Part shown: positions 13,885 through 23,591 of the stretch, in pieces
Layout of the letters: each line of letters begins with the position of its first letter
Numbering within the stretch: the first letter of the stretch is position 1
Assembly (NCBI GenBank): GCA_017591395.1
Contig: WEDG01000341.1
Location: 1-64,000, forward strand
Direction: 5' to 3'
Source: Schistocephalus solidus
Taxonomy: Eukaryota > Platyhelminthes > Cestoda > Diphyllobothriidea > Diphyllobothriidae
Length of the DNA stretch: 64,000 nt
Program-made: the position numbers and the translations under genes
The notes under the pieces: model-generated
Databases searched by the model: none
Seen by the model: only the letters and a program-made list of their open reading frames with translations
Told to the model about the DNA's origin: nothing

Positions 13885-15859
13885 GTTCTCTATGCGGTTT
13901 CTGGTATATGGACTCCAGAGAATAATCGGGAAATAATTTCTGAAATTATTAAGTGCAGGACATGGAGTCAGGTGATTCGGACATGACTTTTTAGGGTCAA
14001 ACCCGAAATTTCAATGAACATTTGGGTCGAAGACAATCAACCACTGTGGAATAACCACGTAATGCCTATTCTACAAACAAGTAGTATGAATCTTATATGG
14101 CAAAGACAGTATACCGTACTTCCGACATAGGTACTAGCTAAAAGCCCAGACACGTGTTTCGCCGATGTTTCTGCTGCTGCGTGACACAGCAACGAGGGGT
14201 TCGGCTCCTCAGTGGGTCCCCCAGCGTTCTCTATGCGGTTTCTGGTATATGGACTCCAGAGAATAATCGGGAAATAATTTCTGAAATAAGTAAGCGCAGG
14301 ACATGGAGTCAGGTGATTCGGACATGACTTTTTAGGGTCAAACCCGAAATTTCAATGAACATTTGGGTCGAAGACAATCAACCACTGTGGAATAACCACG
14401 TAATGCCCATCCTACCAACAAGTAGTACTACTAGTAGTATGAATCTTATATGGCAAAGACAGTATACCGTACTTCCGACATAGGTACTAGCTAAAAGCCC
14501 AGACACGTGTTTCGCCGATGTTTCTGCTGCTGCGTGACACAGCAACGAGGGGTTCGGCTCCTCAGTGGGTCCCCCAGCGTTCTCTATGCGGTTTCTGGTA
14601 TATGGACTCCAGAGAATAATCGGGGAAATAATTTCTGAAATTAGTAAGCGCAGGACATGGATTCAGGTGATTCGGACATGACTTTTTAGGGTCAAACCCG
14701 AAATTTCAATGAACATTTGGGTCGAAGACAATCAACCACTGTGGAATAACCACGTAATGCCCATTCTACAAACAAGTAGTATGAATCTTATATGGCAAAG
14801 ACAGTATACCGTACTTCCGACATAGGTACTAGCTAAAAGCCCAGACACGTGTTTCGCCGATGTTTCTGCTGCTGCGTGACACAGCAACGAGGGGTTCGGC
14901 TCCTCAGTGGGTCCCCCAGCGTTCTCTATGCGGTTTCTGGTATATGGACTCCAGAGAATAATCGGGGAAATAATTTCTGTAATAAGTAAGTGCAGGACAT
15001 GGAGTCAGGTGATTCGGACATGACTTTTTAGGGTAAAACCCGAAGATTTTAATGCACATTTGGGTCGAAGACAATCAACCACTGTGGAATAACCACGTAA
15101 TGCCCATTCTACAAACAAGTAGTATGAATCTTATATGGCAAAGACAGTTATACCGTACTTCCGACATAGGTACTAGCTAAAAGCCCAGACACGTGTTTCG
15201 CCGATGTTTCTGCTGCTGCGTGACACAGCAACGAGGGGTTCGGCTCCTCAGTGGGTCCCCCAGCGTTCTCTATGCGGTTTCTGGTATATGGACTCCAGAG
15301 AATAATCGGGTGAAATAATTTCTGAAATTATTAAGTGCAGGACATGGAGTCAGGTGATTCGGACATGACTTTTTAGGGTCAGACCCGAAATTTCAATGAA
15401 CATTTGGGTCGAAGACAATCAACCACTGTGGAATAACCACGTAATGCCCATTCTACAAACAAGTAGTATGAATCTTATATGGCAAAGACGTTATACCGTA
15501 CTTCCGACATAGGTACTAGCTAAAAGCCCAGACACGTGTTTCGCCGATGTTTCTGCTGCTGCGTGACACAGCAACGAGGGGTTCGGCTCCTCAGTGGGTC
15601 CCCAGCGTTCTCTATGCGGTTTCTGGTATATGGACTCCAGAGAATAATCGGGGAAATAATTTCTGAAATTATTAAGTGCAGGACATGGAGTCAGGTGATT
15701 CGGACATGACTTTTTAGGGTCAGACCCGAAATTTCAATGAACATTTGGGTCGAAGACAATCAACCACTGTGGAATAACCACGTAATGCCCATTCTACAAA
15801 CAAGTAGTATGAATCTTATATGGCAAAGACAGTATACCGTACTTCCGACATAGATACTA

Positions 15860-15947
15860 GCTAAAAGCCCAGACACGTGTTTCGCCGATGTTTCTGCTGC
15901 TGCGTGACACAGCAACGAGGGGTTCGGCTCCTCAGTGGGTCCCCAGC
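15860..15947 (-). ncRNA. Type I hammerhead ribozyme, last complete copy of array
   Basis: This is the rightmost complete hammerhead. It has the same core (CTGAGGA, GAAA, GTC), stem II GCCGA/TCGGC, and minimal stem III with ACGT loop. It carries the four-G version of the stem I internal loop (GGGGA). The next monomer is truncated at 16213 inside the stem I 3' strand, so it cannot form a ribozyme. Confidence 0.88.
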
Positions 15948-16213
15948 GTTCTCTATGCGGTTTCTGGTATATGGACTCCAGAGAATAATCGGGGAAATAA
16001 TTTCTGAAATTATTAAGTGCAGGACATGGAGTCAGGTGATTCGGACATGACTTTTTAGGGTCAGACCCGAAATTTCAATGAACATTTTGGTCGAAGACAA
16101 TCAACCACTGTGGAATAACCACGTAATGCCCATTCTACAAACAAGTACTACGTATGAATCTTATATTGCAAAGAGATTATACCGTACTTCCGACATAGGT
16201 ACTAGCTAAAAGC

Positions 16214-16250
<37 letters not shown>
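16214..16250. repeat. (TA)n microsatellite at array edge
   Basis: An alternating TA tract with one C interruption directly abuts the truncated last satellite monomer. Confidence 0.95.
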
Positions 16251-16851
16251 CTCATATGTATATACCTATGTGGCCTTCTGACTCTCACACGTGGTATTTC
16301 CAGCTGCCTTTACGGAGGGTCTGGTACAAAAAGTGTCGATTAGGTCATAGTTGGCATGCAGTGACGGTCTGCTTAGCAGCTTTGTCCTCATAACTCCCCT
16401 GTCATTTCCCAGCCGGCTTACGACTTATCTCATCAAGGGGGTCAAAACGTGTGTGGGATGGCCAAACTATCTCCTGCTCGAAGAGTCTGTCGCACGGAAC
16501 CAAGGCAACGCGCAAGTTACCAGCTGACGCCACTCCTGCGCACTGAGATGCCGTTATCGCTTGTGATGGTTGAACTGTTGCCTGCGCAAAGGCGTGGAAG
16601 TTCGATGTAGCATCTGTCAACTTGGGCTCCCTCCCGATGCGCCTCAGCTAAGTGCAGTACTGCTGCCACTGTACTTCTCCTAGCATGACCATTTGTTCAC
16701 CATGTAGCATCGCAGTCCTGGCTTCTGCCTCCCATTAAGGACGTCCAGCAAGCTCAAACACTTAGCCATGGTTATCTGTCCACCAACAACATAATCCCCT
16801 CTTGGTTTTAATGGAAGACAGCGCCAGTGGCATATGGATTTAAAGGCAAAT
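16251..16851. other. Intergenic, nothing recognised
   Basis: Unique-looking sequence between the satellite and the 3' end of the zinc-finger gene. A 72-codon minus-strand frame at 16402-16620 has no recognisable family or splice context, and I do not call it. Confidence 0.5.
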
Positions 16852-16857
16852 TTTATT
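16852..16857 (-). terminator. Polyadenylation signal AATAAA
   Basis: The plus strand reads TTTATT, which is AATAAA on the minus strand, about 220 nt past the last stop codon (TAG at 17077-17079) of the zinc-finger gene. Position and orientation suit its 3' UTR. Confidence 0.55.
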
Positions 16858-17076
16858 TTACAATATGAAGTCACCAGTCAAGTATGCCAATACCTGGAAA
16901 GCTTTGGGAGCCAAGAAGGAGGAAGGGAAGGACACAAGAGTTTGTGACGGGAGAAGGGGGCAACTGTCTAGCGCTAAAATTCGGTGCGGGTTCTGAAAGC
17001 AACTGGTCTGGCGGTGGCGATGGCGTACGTATACCTCCTGTTGTATGGGGTAATTTGAACCGGCCGCTGATTTTTA

Positions 17077-18379
17077 CTACATACAACTAATTTGTCCATT
17101 TGTCGGTAAAAAGACTTTTTTCTGATGCACACGGGTATGCCTATGCATACTGTGTTTCAGGAGAACTCTTTGCCGCAATCGTCGCACGTATAGGGTCTCT
17201 CGCCAGTGTGAGAGCGCATATGTCGCTGGAGGTCCTGTTGACTGCCAAATCGGTGCAGGCAGATGCAACAGAAGATAGAGCGCATCTCAGTGGTTCCTGT
17301 GCCTGCGCAAACCGTTTCGACTTGTCCAGGGCGCTCTGCCCTTCGCCCTGACCTCTGAATCTAGCGAGGATCTCCCGTGGCCCCGAGTGACTTTCATACG
17401 TCAGACCTATACTTGCCCAGCCGCCGGGATGCGCCGTCTGCCAGTGGTTCAGAGCAGACAGTCGGTCCCGACAAGCGTGCTGGCAGAGGTGGCAGCGAAG
17501 AGGGGGCAGTCAAGCTGGTGGGAAGCCAAATGTCGAGGGAGTGAGCGAGCAGATACACCAGACTTGCAGACGGGACAGGTTAGATCGGGCGACGGGAAGG
17601 GGAGTGGGCTGGTCGATTCAGCAGTTGAAGGAGTAGATACTGCCGCCAACCAGGACGTCACTCTGTGTCAGTTCTTTTGGCAGAGTTGACGATAGGAGAT
17701 CCGGAAAAAATGAAGGCAGTGGTGGTGGTGGTGGTGGTGGTGGTGGTGGTGGGACAAGAACACTCGACCGACGGAAACCCAAAAAAAGAAGGGTGGCAGG
17801 CTGGGTAGGTGGGTTGACACCTGCAGCGGGCACATGGGAGGGGACCGCCTCAAGAGTGCCGGCATCGCTATTGAAATTGGTACGCGACTGGTCCAACTTC
17901 GGATAACGAGATGTCGTCGTGCTCGAGGCGGATGCACAGCTGCGGTGGCTTGTATAAATCGATTGGGTGAGTTAAGCCTCTCGGGATTCGGTTCCACGAT
18001 GGGACTGCCAGCAGAGCGCAAAAAGAGTGTTGCTGATATCCTCGGCCTGACGATCGTTGTTGTTCATGGTTTCAATTCCTCCTCCTCCCCTTAGCTCATC
18101 GGTGAGTCGTCGTCCGTACTTGCCGGCGGGGTTACAAGGACTGGGGGCGGAGTTACCATCATTTTTCGGTGACGGAGCCATCTGCAGTTCCTCCGCACCA
18201 TTGGTGCTACATAGCGCCGGTCCGCAATTGTTGATTCTTCTGTTTTTGGCGTTTTAGACTGACGATGTACCCGTTCATGCCTCTCACGATTGGACTTTGT
18301 GGAGAAGGACTTGGTACAGCGAGTGCAGGCGAAAAGCTTATGGGCTGGAAAAAGGATACAGCAGAAGGCAACTAAATAG
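17077..18379 (-). CDS. C2H2 zinc-finger gene, 3' terminal exon region (frameshifted)
   Basis: Four C2H2 fingers are visible, in different frames. The first, at about 18265-18327, is FACTRC...HERVH. The second, at about 17518-17577, is CPVC...HLASH. The last two form a linked pair at about 17125-17270: FCCIC...HMRSH, linker TGERP, then [11 protein letters not shown] followed in another frame by [12 protein letters not shown]. That pair resembles the tandem fingers of RREB1/hindsight proteins. A good acceptor (pyrimidines then CAG) allows the exon to start at 18344; another at 18379 joins the previous exon in phase. Frame changes are needed near 18245 (A run), 17640, 17450, 17290 and 17160, and there is an in-frame TAA at 17972. 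A (GGT)n tract at 17719-17752 encodes poly-Pro. Stop TAG is at 17077. Either the gene is decaying or the assembly has indels. Function, by family, is nuclear DNA binding. Confidence 0.6.
17719..17752. repeat. (GGT)n triplet tract in coding exon
   Basis: About eleven GGT units. On the minus strand it reads as poly-proline in the frame that carries surrounding coding-like sequence, and as poly-histidine in the neighbouring frame. Confidence 0.9.
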
Positions 18380-19612
18380 CTGCGGGAGATAGCGAGGGTT
18401 CGGTTAAAGCAATTTCGGGAATTCAGTGGTACCCCAACCGTCAAAGTGATTCAATAAATGTCTTTTACCCTCAAACGTGTTTCAAAACCTTTTTCGGTAC
18501 ACATTGTCTAGGTGCATTCCAGGGATTTCGCATTTGTCTGTGAAGTATTTACTTCACGATTTTACTGGCAGTACGCATCGGGGCTGAAAGCTCGCATCAG
18601 GAAGCTCATCAAAGTTACCATGAATTCCTAAATATTTTTGAATGACAGTTAAGTCTGACAGGTAGAAATCTCCTCCGCCATTTAACGGGTATCAAATGGT
18701 TGTGCTTTGTAACAGATGGTGATTTAGAAGAAAGTACCTAATTTTAAGCAAATGACGAAGTTTTAGCAGTGGTATCCGTATCAGTACCGGTGTTCATTTT
18801 CCTATGAAAAGTTTACTTTTTCTGGAAATCAGCTGCATACCACCGATACATACGGAGTGGATTTTAAAAGTAAGTTGATATTTTTGCCTACATTCATTAA
18901 TGCGACTTAATAAATTCGTCTGCTGCCTACATGTGTGCACGCGACACATTTTTTGCGATAACCGCTCTGCTCAGCGATAAATGCATCTGTATTATCTTGT
19001 TTATTGAACCAGAAATAGTTTCGTTTAACGCTAAAGCTTATTTCCAGAATATCTATTACCTCTCTCAGCATTCAGTCAATCTAACGAAAGTCCTGGTTGT
19101 ATCATGGAGTCATGGAGCTCTCGGAGGGTAAGCATCAAGTGCTTCCTCCTGTTGGACTGGCCTCCAAACCTGCGAACAATAATCGATAAGTAACGTTGTT
19201 TCCCTATCGCAAAAATGAATATTGGTGACCGTTGCGCTTTAAAAGGAGTGATAGGGGCCGACCTGAGCAGAGCTCAACTTTCCGTTTGGTTATAAGACCG
19301 ATGTTTGGCCCACCTTCCACGGACATCGAGTTTGAGTCACCAGTAGGTTCCAGGGTCAATCGAAGCACTGGATCACGTGCCTTCGTGGCTGTTACACTAC
19401 CTCCGTTGGTGGAGTCTACCATTTCTGATTCCCGTTCACGAAACCACGCAATCTTTTTGCCGTATGAGTTGGTGCGTTGAGATCATGTTTTAGTTGTTCG
19501 GGTCATCTCTGCGTAAAGGAAGCCGCACGTGGCACCCCTCGGCTACATGGCTGCGACTATTCCGAGGACGCGATATGAGTGCGCACGGCTGCACCTGCGT
19601 GTCTTCACTTAC
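18380..19612 (-). other. Intron of zinc-finger gene
   Basis: Lies between the donor GTAAGT after 19613 and the acceptors at 18379/18344. A 72-codon minus frame at 19204-19422 and an 82-codon plus frame at 19232-19480 overlap one another; neither shows a known domain or clear splice sites. Confidence 0.45.
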
Positions 19613-20432
19613 GGGTATGCGTTAGAATGCTGACGTTTTAGAGAGCTGTGCCATGGAACTTCTGTTTGCAGCCGGCCACCGGACAGGTTATCAGTCGAGG
19701 TGCATCCTTGTAGGAGTTCTTCTTCCCTCAGCATCGGCTGTTTGGTAACTGAGATTACTGGCGACAGCTCGCTCAGTGGAAGCCGATGCTGCAGCTCACC
19801 GCCGCCGCCGCTACCGACGAAGCCTTTGTCGGCCAGTGCAGGAGGGAAGTGGACAGAGCACGACATGGCAAGCAGCAGCCAAAGCGAGAGAATCCTGTTT
19901 GGAAATGCACGCTCGATGAGGAGGCTGTCCATGGGTGGGAAGTGGTAGCTTTGACTGCTGTGGGACCCGGGAATGTCATCCGCGCCGAGCGGTAACTGAT
20001 CCATCGATACAGTGCTGCTGGCACAGGTGATGCGGGAGATGGTTGAGGAGACACTGACAAGAGGAGACTGGTCATGAAGGCTGGCGGATCAGCCGGTTGG
20101 ATGGGCAGCGCTGCTGGGAATGTGTTGGTGGCGGGGTATAAGTTTGGCGGAGACAGGAAGGAGGAGGCGAAAAGCGCCGCGTCTCGAGGGGGACCGTTTG
20201 TACGCCCGAAGTTGTCGAAGCCATAGGCAATTTCTTTACGTGGGCCCAGGTCTGGGGCTGTAGGCTCTTTGCGGATAAGTCGGCTGTTGCCTCGCTTTCA
20301 GGATCCTGCTTTTCACGGTCCAGATGAGGTGCCTCGGCGGTATAGACAGCTTCCCTAGCCTCTTTTCTCGGTTGCTGACATCTCTGTCTTGAACACCTGG
20401 CCTCTGATTCCGCTTCAATCTTCATCTGGACT
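19613..20432 (-). CDS. C2H2 zinc-finger gene, internal exon, apparent frameshift
   Basis: The acceptor TTCTTAG precedes AGTCCAG-ATG at 20432; a second usable acceptor, GTCCAG, lies directly before ATG at 20425. The donor after TACCC is GTAAGT. The first part reads MKIEAESEARCSRQ, then a basic, Ser/Pro/Thr-rich segment with no finger. That frame ends in TGA at 20072-20074. The following frame reads DQSPLVSVSS... and MDQLPLGADDIPG..., open to the donor. Removing one base near 20074 would make the whole 820-nt exon open. No known domain; it would be a low-complexity linker between dispersed fingers, as is usual in RREB1-type proteins. Ends in phase 2. Confidence 0.55.
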
Positions 20433-20761
20433 CTAAGAATGAAGAAGAAACAGGAAGTGATATATTGAGGAGAATTTCAGCCCTGCCTTTTGTTAATACG
20501 CTACATTATTTATGATGTTTCCTCTTTTTGGATATTTGAACTGTTCGAAGTCGTTACGACGTTGATTAACTAACTGAACAATGCGTGACAGAAACACATC
20601 AGAATGATAGCGCATATTTACCACTCCAAATTTTTATAGACATTGACTTTTTGTCAAAAATGCTTGGAGTGTAAAATAAGTCGAATGAGCGGGAACTTGA
20701 CTATAAAGACGATTAAAATGTGAGGATAAGCGAAAGAGGAGTTGAATCTACACCCACTTAC

Positions 20762-20825
20762 CGATTTCCTGGGTTCTGTGTCCTCAAAGGCATTTTCTTG
20801 TAGTCTTGGAGCGCTAGCTTCACCC
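20762..20825 (-). CDS. C2H2 zinc-finger gene, short internal exon (64 nt)
   Basis: Strong signals on both sides: acceptor CCTTTGCAG and donor TCG|GTAAGT. Two frames are open. One reads GEASAPRLQENAFEDTEPRKS and would join the preceding 95-nt exon (ending phase 0) only if one G of the GGGG run at its start were absent. The other reads GVKLALQDYKKMPLRTQNPGN and would join the 22506-23291 exon directly in phase 1 and the next exon in phase 2. I cannot decide between them. Confidence 0.55.
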
Positions 20826-21476
20826 CTGCAAAGGATCAAAGAGATGAGTTAAAGTGACCATGTTTTTACTTTGCTTCTTGTTTCGTCGTGGTGTTAACGA
20901 CTACCCGACTCGAACAATTAATAGTGGCTAGCCTTGTGCAGGTGAACGATTACTGTTATTAAAATACACGTGCTACTGATTTTGTTCAAGTAACTCTTGA
21001 TTTGAGAACTCATAAATACTGGTGCCTAGAGTAAACCGTCTAGGAAGTGAACTTTTATGCAATGCCCTCAGAAAGCAAGCGTTTTCTCAGTGGTCTAACT
21101 GACTTCTACAAAGTTCACAACTATTCTTCGAAACTTCAGGAGATCATCCGCCCGAGGCAAAATGTGAAACTTCAAACTGAGGCAGTAATTTTTACTGTGA
21201 CATCAGGTGCTAGTCATCATCAAGCTAATTCGGCAGAGGCACTCTGAGGAGCAGTACACAACTTGATTAGGCCATGAGGCTTGACATCTTTGAACGAAGA
21301 TTTGAAGTCAAAATTCAAGCAACGTGCCTCTGAACTTGCATAAACCGCAAAAATGGTGCATGGCATGATAACCCTAAAGTCTAAGCGGTCTGTAAAACCT
21401 TATGCTTATCAAACTGGTGTTTGTTTCATTCGCAGGGTAGTAAGGGGTTAATAATTTTAGCATATTAATAACTCAC

Positions 21477-21571
21477 CTCCTTGCCGGCTTCTTTGCGTTT
21501 GTGTTCGAACTTTTCGTGCCCAAACGGTTGTGTTAGCTCCATAACGGAGGAGACGAGAGAGAATTCAGGCG
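21477..21571 (-). CDS. C2H2 zinc-finger gene, internal exon (95 nt)
   Basis: Acceptor CGTTTCAG and donor GGAG|GTGAGT bracket a stretch open in only one frame, starting in phase 1, which is the phase in which the 22506-23291 exon ends. It reads PEFSLVSSVMELTQPFGHEK and then a basic FEHKRKEAGKE. No domain is recognised. It could be an alternative exon, since the next exon does not continue its phase without a one-base change. Confidence 0.5.
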
Positions 21572-22505
21572 CTGAAACGAGGCATATGGTCATCGTTAGC
21601 ATATTTATGTATTCCAACTTAGGATTGAAGTAGTTTTTACCTTTTGAACAAAGGCAGAACTTATTAAATTAGACCTTTTTCGAAACGGCATTTTTGATAC
21701 TTAAAATTACTACTTTTTCTTTGCAAAATCATTTTGGAATCGAGACTTCCCTAGTCCAGGGGGTTACCATGGATTCCTCCTAATTTCGCAGTTTCCACTG
21801 CATCAAATTCTAACTGTTCGTGGTTTTTGTAGAATTTATCTGAGGTGGATTTTTCCCTGGGTAGCATAAAATCTTAAGTGGCTTATACTTACGTCTAAGC
21901 ACTTGGCGATCACATACCTCTCGTGTCTTGTTAAACTAGACCCATCTTATGCAACTACACTGGACCGCAGCTCTGAAAAGTTCAACAATCAGCTCATATT
22001 ATGGCCTTGACAATGGCAGACACGAATGAAGAGGTTTTAAACAATTTTTTTAAATTTCTCTGGGTGCTAAGAGATAATAACATCAAAAGACCCCGCTACA
22101 AATGCTGATTATCGACTGCATCTGGAAAAGGGATTTAAATTCGAAGGGGAGGTTTTGATAGTAGGGAGAACGGCCGCTAGGAGTTTTAATGATCTTACAA
22201 GCCATATACCCGAAGTTTTCTCCTAAATTTAGCCTACTTCCATTGGGAAAGGAGCGGCTGCTCTGCCTACGGAGTGCACGTTAAAAGTGGGCTGAGCGCT
22301 TTTGCTAACTGCGTTGAAAACCATCGCGAAATGGGCAGCCCGAACGTCACCGCATGCAGGTGGTCCAACTGTCCATTTAACGAGGGCCAGCCTTTTGGCC
22401 TAATTAGGATCCCATTGTAAATCATCCGCTTATTTCTCGAACCTTCACTAAACTCGCTGTCTACAAAGACAATATAGGGGATAAAGAAAAGGACTGAAAA
22501 CCCAC
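21572..22505 (-). other. Intron of zinc-finger gene
   Basis: AT-rich, frequently stopped in all frames. No gene, repeat or RNA recognised. Confidence 0.5.
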
Positions 22506-23291
22506 CAAGTTTGCTTGATTTCCGGCTAACACAGAGTCCTTCTTGTTTCTTAATTTGGATTTCCATTCTTGACTGTCCTGACTGCGCCTCCTCTCTCATC
22601 GGACGGAGAAGTACGTCTTCGGCTTCAGTGATTTTCTGTTCCTTAGGCGGACCGTTGTCCACAGGACCGCACTGAGTACTCATCGGTGCTAGAACAGTGG
22701 TGGTTGCACCGAATATCTTCAGAGCCTGGGATATCCAGCTGTTTGCCGACTGAAAGGCCGTCTCTGTTAACTGGTCCCACTCAATACCATTTATCTGAAT
22801 GTTCAGGTTATCTGACATTGGCGGAACTTGTAGAGCCGTGGAGTAATGCCCGATAATATTTCGAAGGATCTCTTCATTTAGGGCCGTTTTATAGTTGGTC
22901 TCAGCCCAAGTACCCATGTCGAAGGCCTGCGGTAATGGACTGTTGGCCACAAAACCTACTGTGTCACTTGCCAGCTGGCCCCCAAAGCATTTGCTTAGCA
23001 TGCTCGTACGAGCCGGTTCTGGTGAAAACATAGGCAGCAGATTGGCCACCTCTCTCTGCGCCACGTTATTATTTTGACCACCTTCACAACCTCGCGAATA
23101 AGGTAATTTTGTCGGGCCAGTGTCCTCTTCCGTAGCCTCGTCGATGCTGACTTGATGACTTGGTACGGTACCGAGACTGTGGGGGTACTTGTTTGTGCCG
23201 GCCAGTTGATGGGAGGTCCTCCGGTGGCGGCTCAGATTTCCGTTGGTTGTAAATGCCTTATCGCACAGATTACACACAAAGGGTCTATGAT
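22506..23291 (-). CDS. C2H2 zinc-finger gene, large internal exon with one finger
   Basis: Begins at acceptor TGCCCATAG. The joined reading is HT-N-HRPFVC, so the exon boundary falls inside the finger linker, and phase 1 fits the previous exon exactly. One finger follows: FVCNLCDKAFTTNGNLSRHRRTSH, in which C-x2-C-x12-H-x4-H is visible. The remaining roughly 230 residues are acidic and Ser/Gln/Pro-rich, without a recognised domain, and are free of stops. The likely donor is CTTG|GTGGGT, giving phase 1. In the mature protein this finger would sit directly after the pair in the preceding exon. Confidence 0.7.
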
Positions 23292-23380
23292 CTATGGGCA
23301 AGTAACACAAAAAGTAAGCATTAACGTCTACTGCCTTCTTTTCATTAGGCCTATTTTTTCATAGAAGGGCAGGCACTCAC

Positions 23381-23591
23381 TCGTATGGGTCAAGAGGTGA
23401 CGTTCCAGCGAACTGTTCGAGCTCAGCTCACAGGAGCAAAAACAGCAGACATGCTTGCCATCGCCGCGTTTCAAGTTGGTTTGGTGCTGTTGCAGGTGAA
23501 TGGTTAGCTGTGCTCTGGTAGCAATCTCTGCCATGGAGCATATGGGACAGCTGAACAACTCGACCCCTTCTTTGAAGGCGTATGGTTGAAG
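23381..23591 (-). CDS. C2H2 zinc-finger gene, internal exon with two fingers
   Basis: Acceptor CTCTTTTTTCAG and donor CATACGA|GTGAGT are both strong. It reads LQPYAFKEGVELF, then finger SCPICSMAEIATRAQLTIHL-QQH, whose spacing is one residue longer than usual, then KHVCCFCSCELSSNSSLERH-LLTH, with canonical C-x2-C-x12-H-x3-H. The 211-nt exon is open, enters in phase 0 and leaves in phase 1, matching both neighbours. This is the clearest evidence that the gene encodes a zinc-finger protein, presumably a DNA-binding transcription factor. Confidence 0.8.

Larger units (their letters stand above)
1..16213. repeat. Satellite array, about 46.7 monomers of 342/353 bp
   Basis: Head-to-tail monomers are recognised by the anchor ATGCGGTTTCTGGTATATGG, which begins each unit as I numbered it. 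Anchors read by eye are at 1, 359, 711, 1062, 1418, 1771, 2126, 2469, 2823, 3176, 3531, 3873, 4216, 4571, 4912, 5266, 5608, 5962, 6315, 6658, 7013, 7357, 7698, 8040, 8393, 8747, 9089, 9431, 9773, 10115, 10456, 10799, 11141, 11483, 11824, 12176, 12519, 12861, 13206, 13549, 13892, 14233, 14586, 14928, 15272, 15614 and 15955. The mean period is about 347 bp. Units fall in two length classes that differ mainly by a 12-bp partial duplication (TACTACAAGTAG) beside GTAGTATGAATC. Units are very similar; unit 1 is the most divergent. The array continues beyond the left edge and ends at a (TA)n tract. Every unit contains the minus-strand hammerhead described separately. Minus-strand frames stay open for 60-113 codons only because 342 is a multiple of three; I see no protein family in them. 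Confidence 0.98.

Noticed and set aside
1..16213. Tandem spliced-leader RNA, 5S rRNA or snRNA genes.
   Set aside because: The repeated ATGCGG...GGTATAT and ACATTTGGG words hint at a donor and an Sm site, but spacing and sequence do not fit a spliced leader RNA, and no 5S or snRNA core is visible.
1..16213. CRISPR array.
   Set aside because: Whole monomers are repeated without unique spacers, and the unit is far too long.
19204..19480. Possible exon of the zinc-finger gene or a plus-strand gene.
   Set aside because: Overlapping frames on both strands, without convincing splice signals or phase fit to neighbouring exons.
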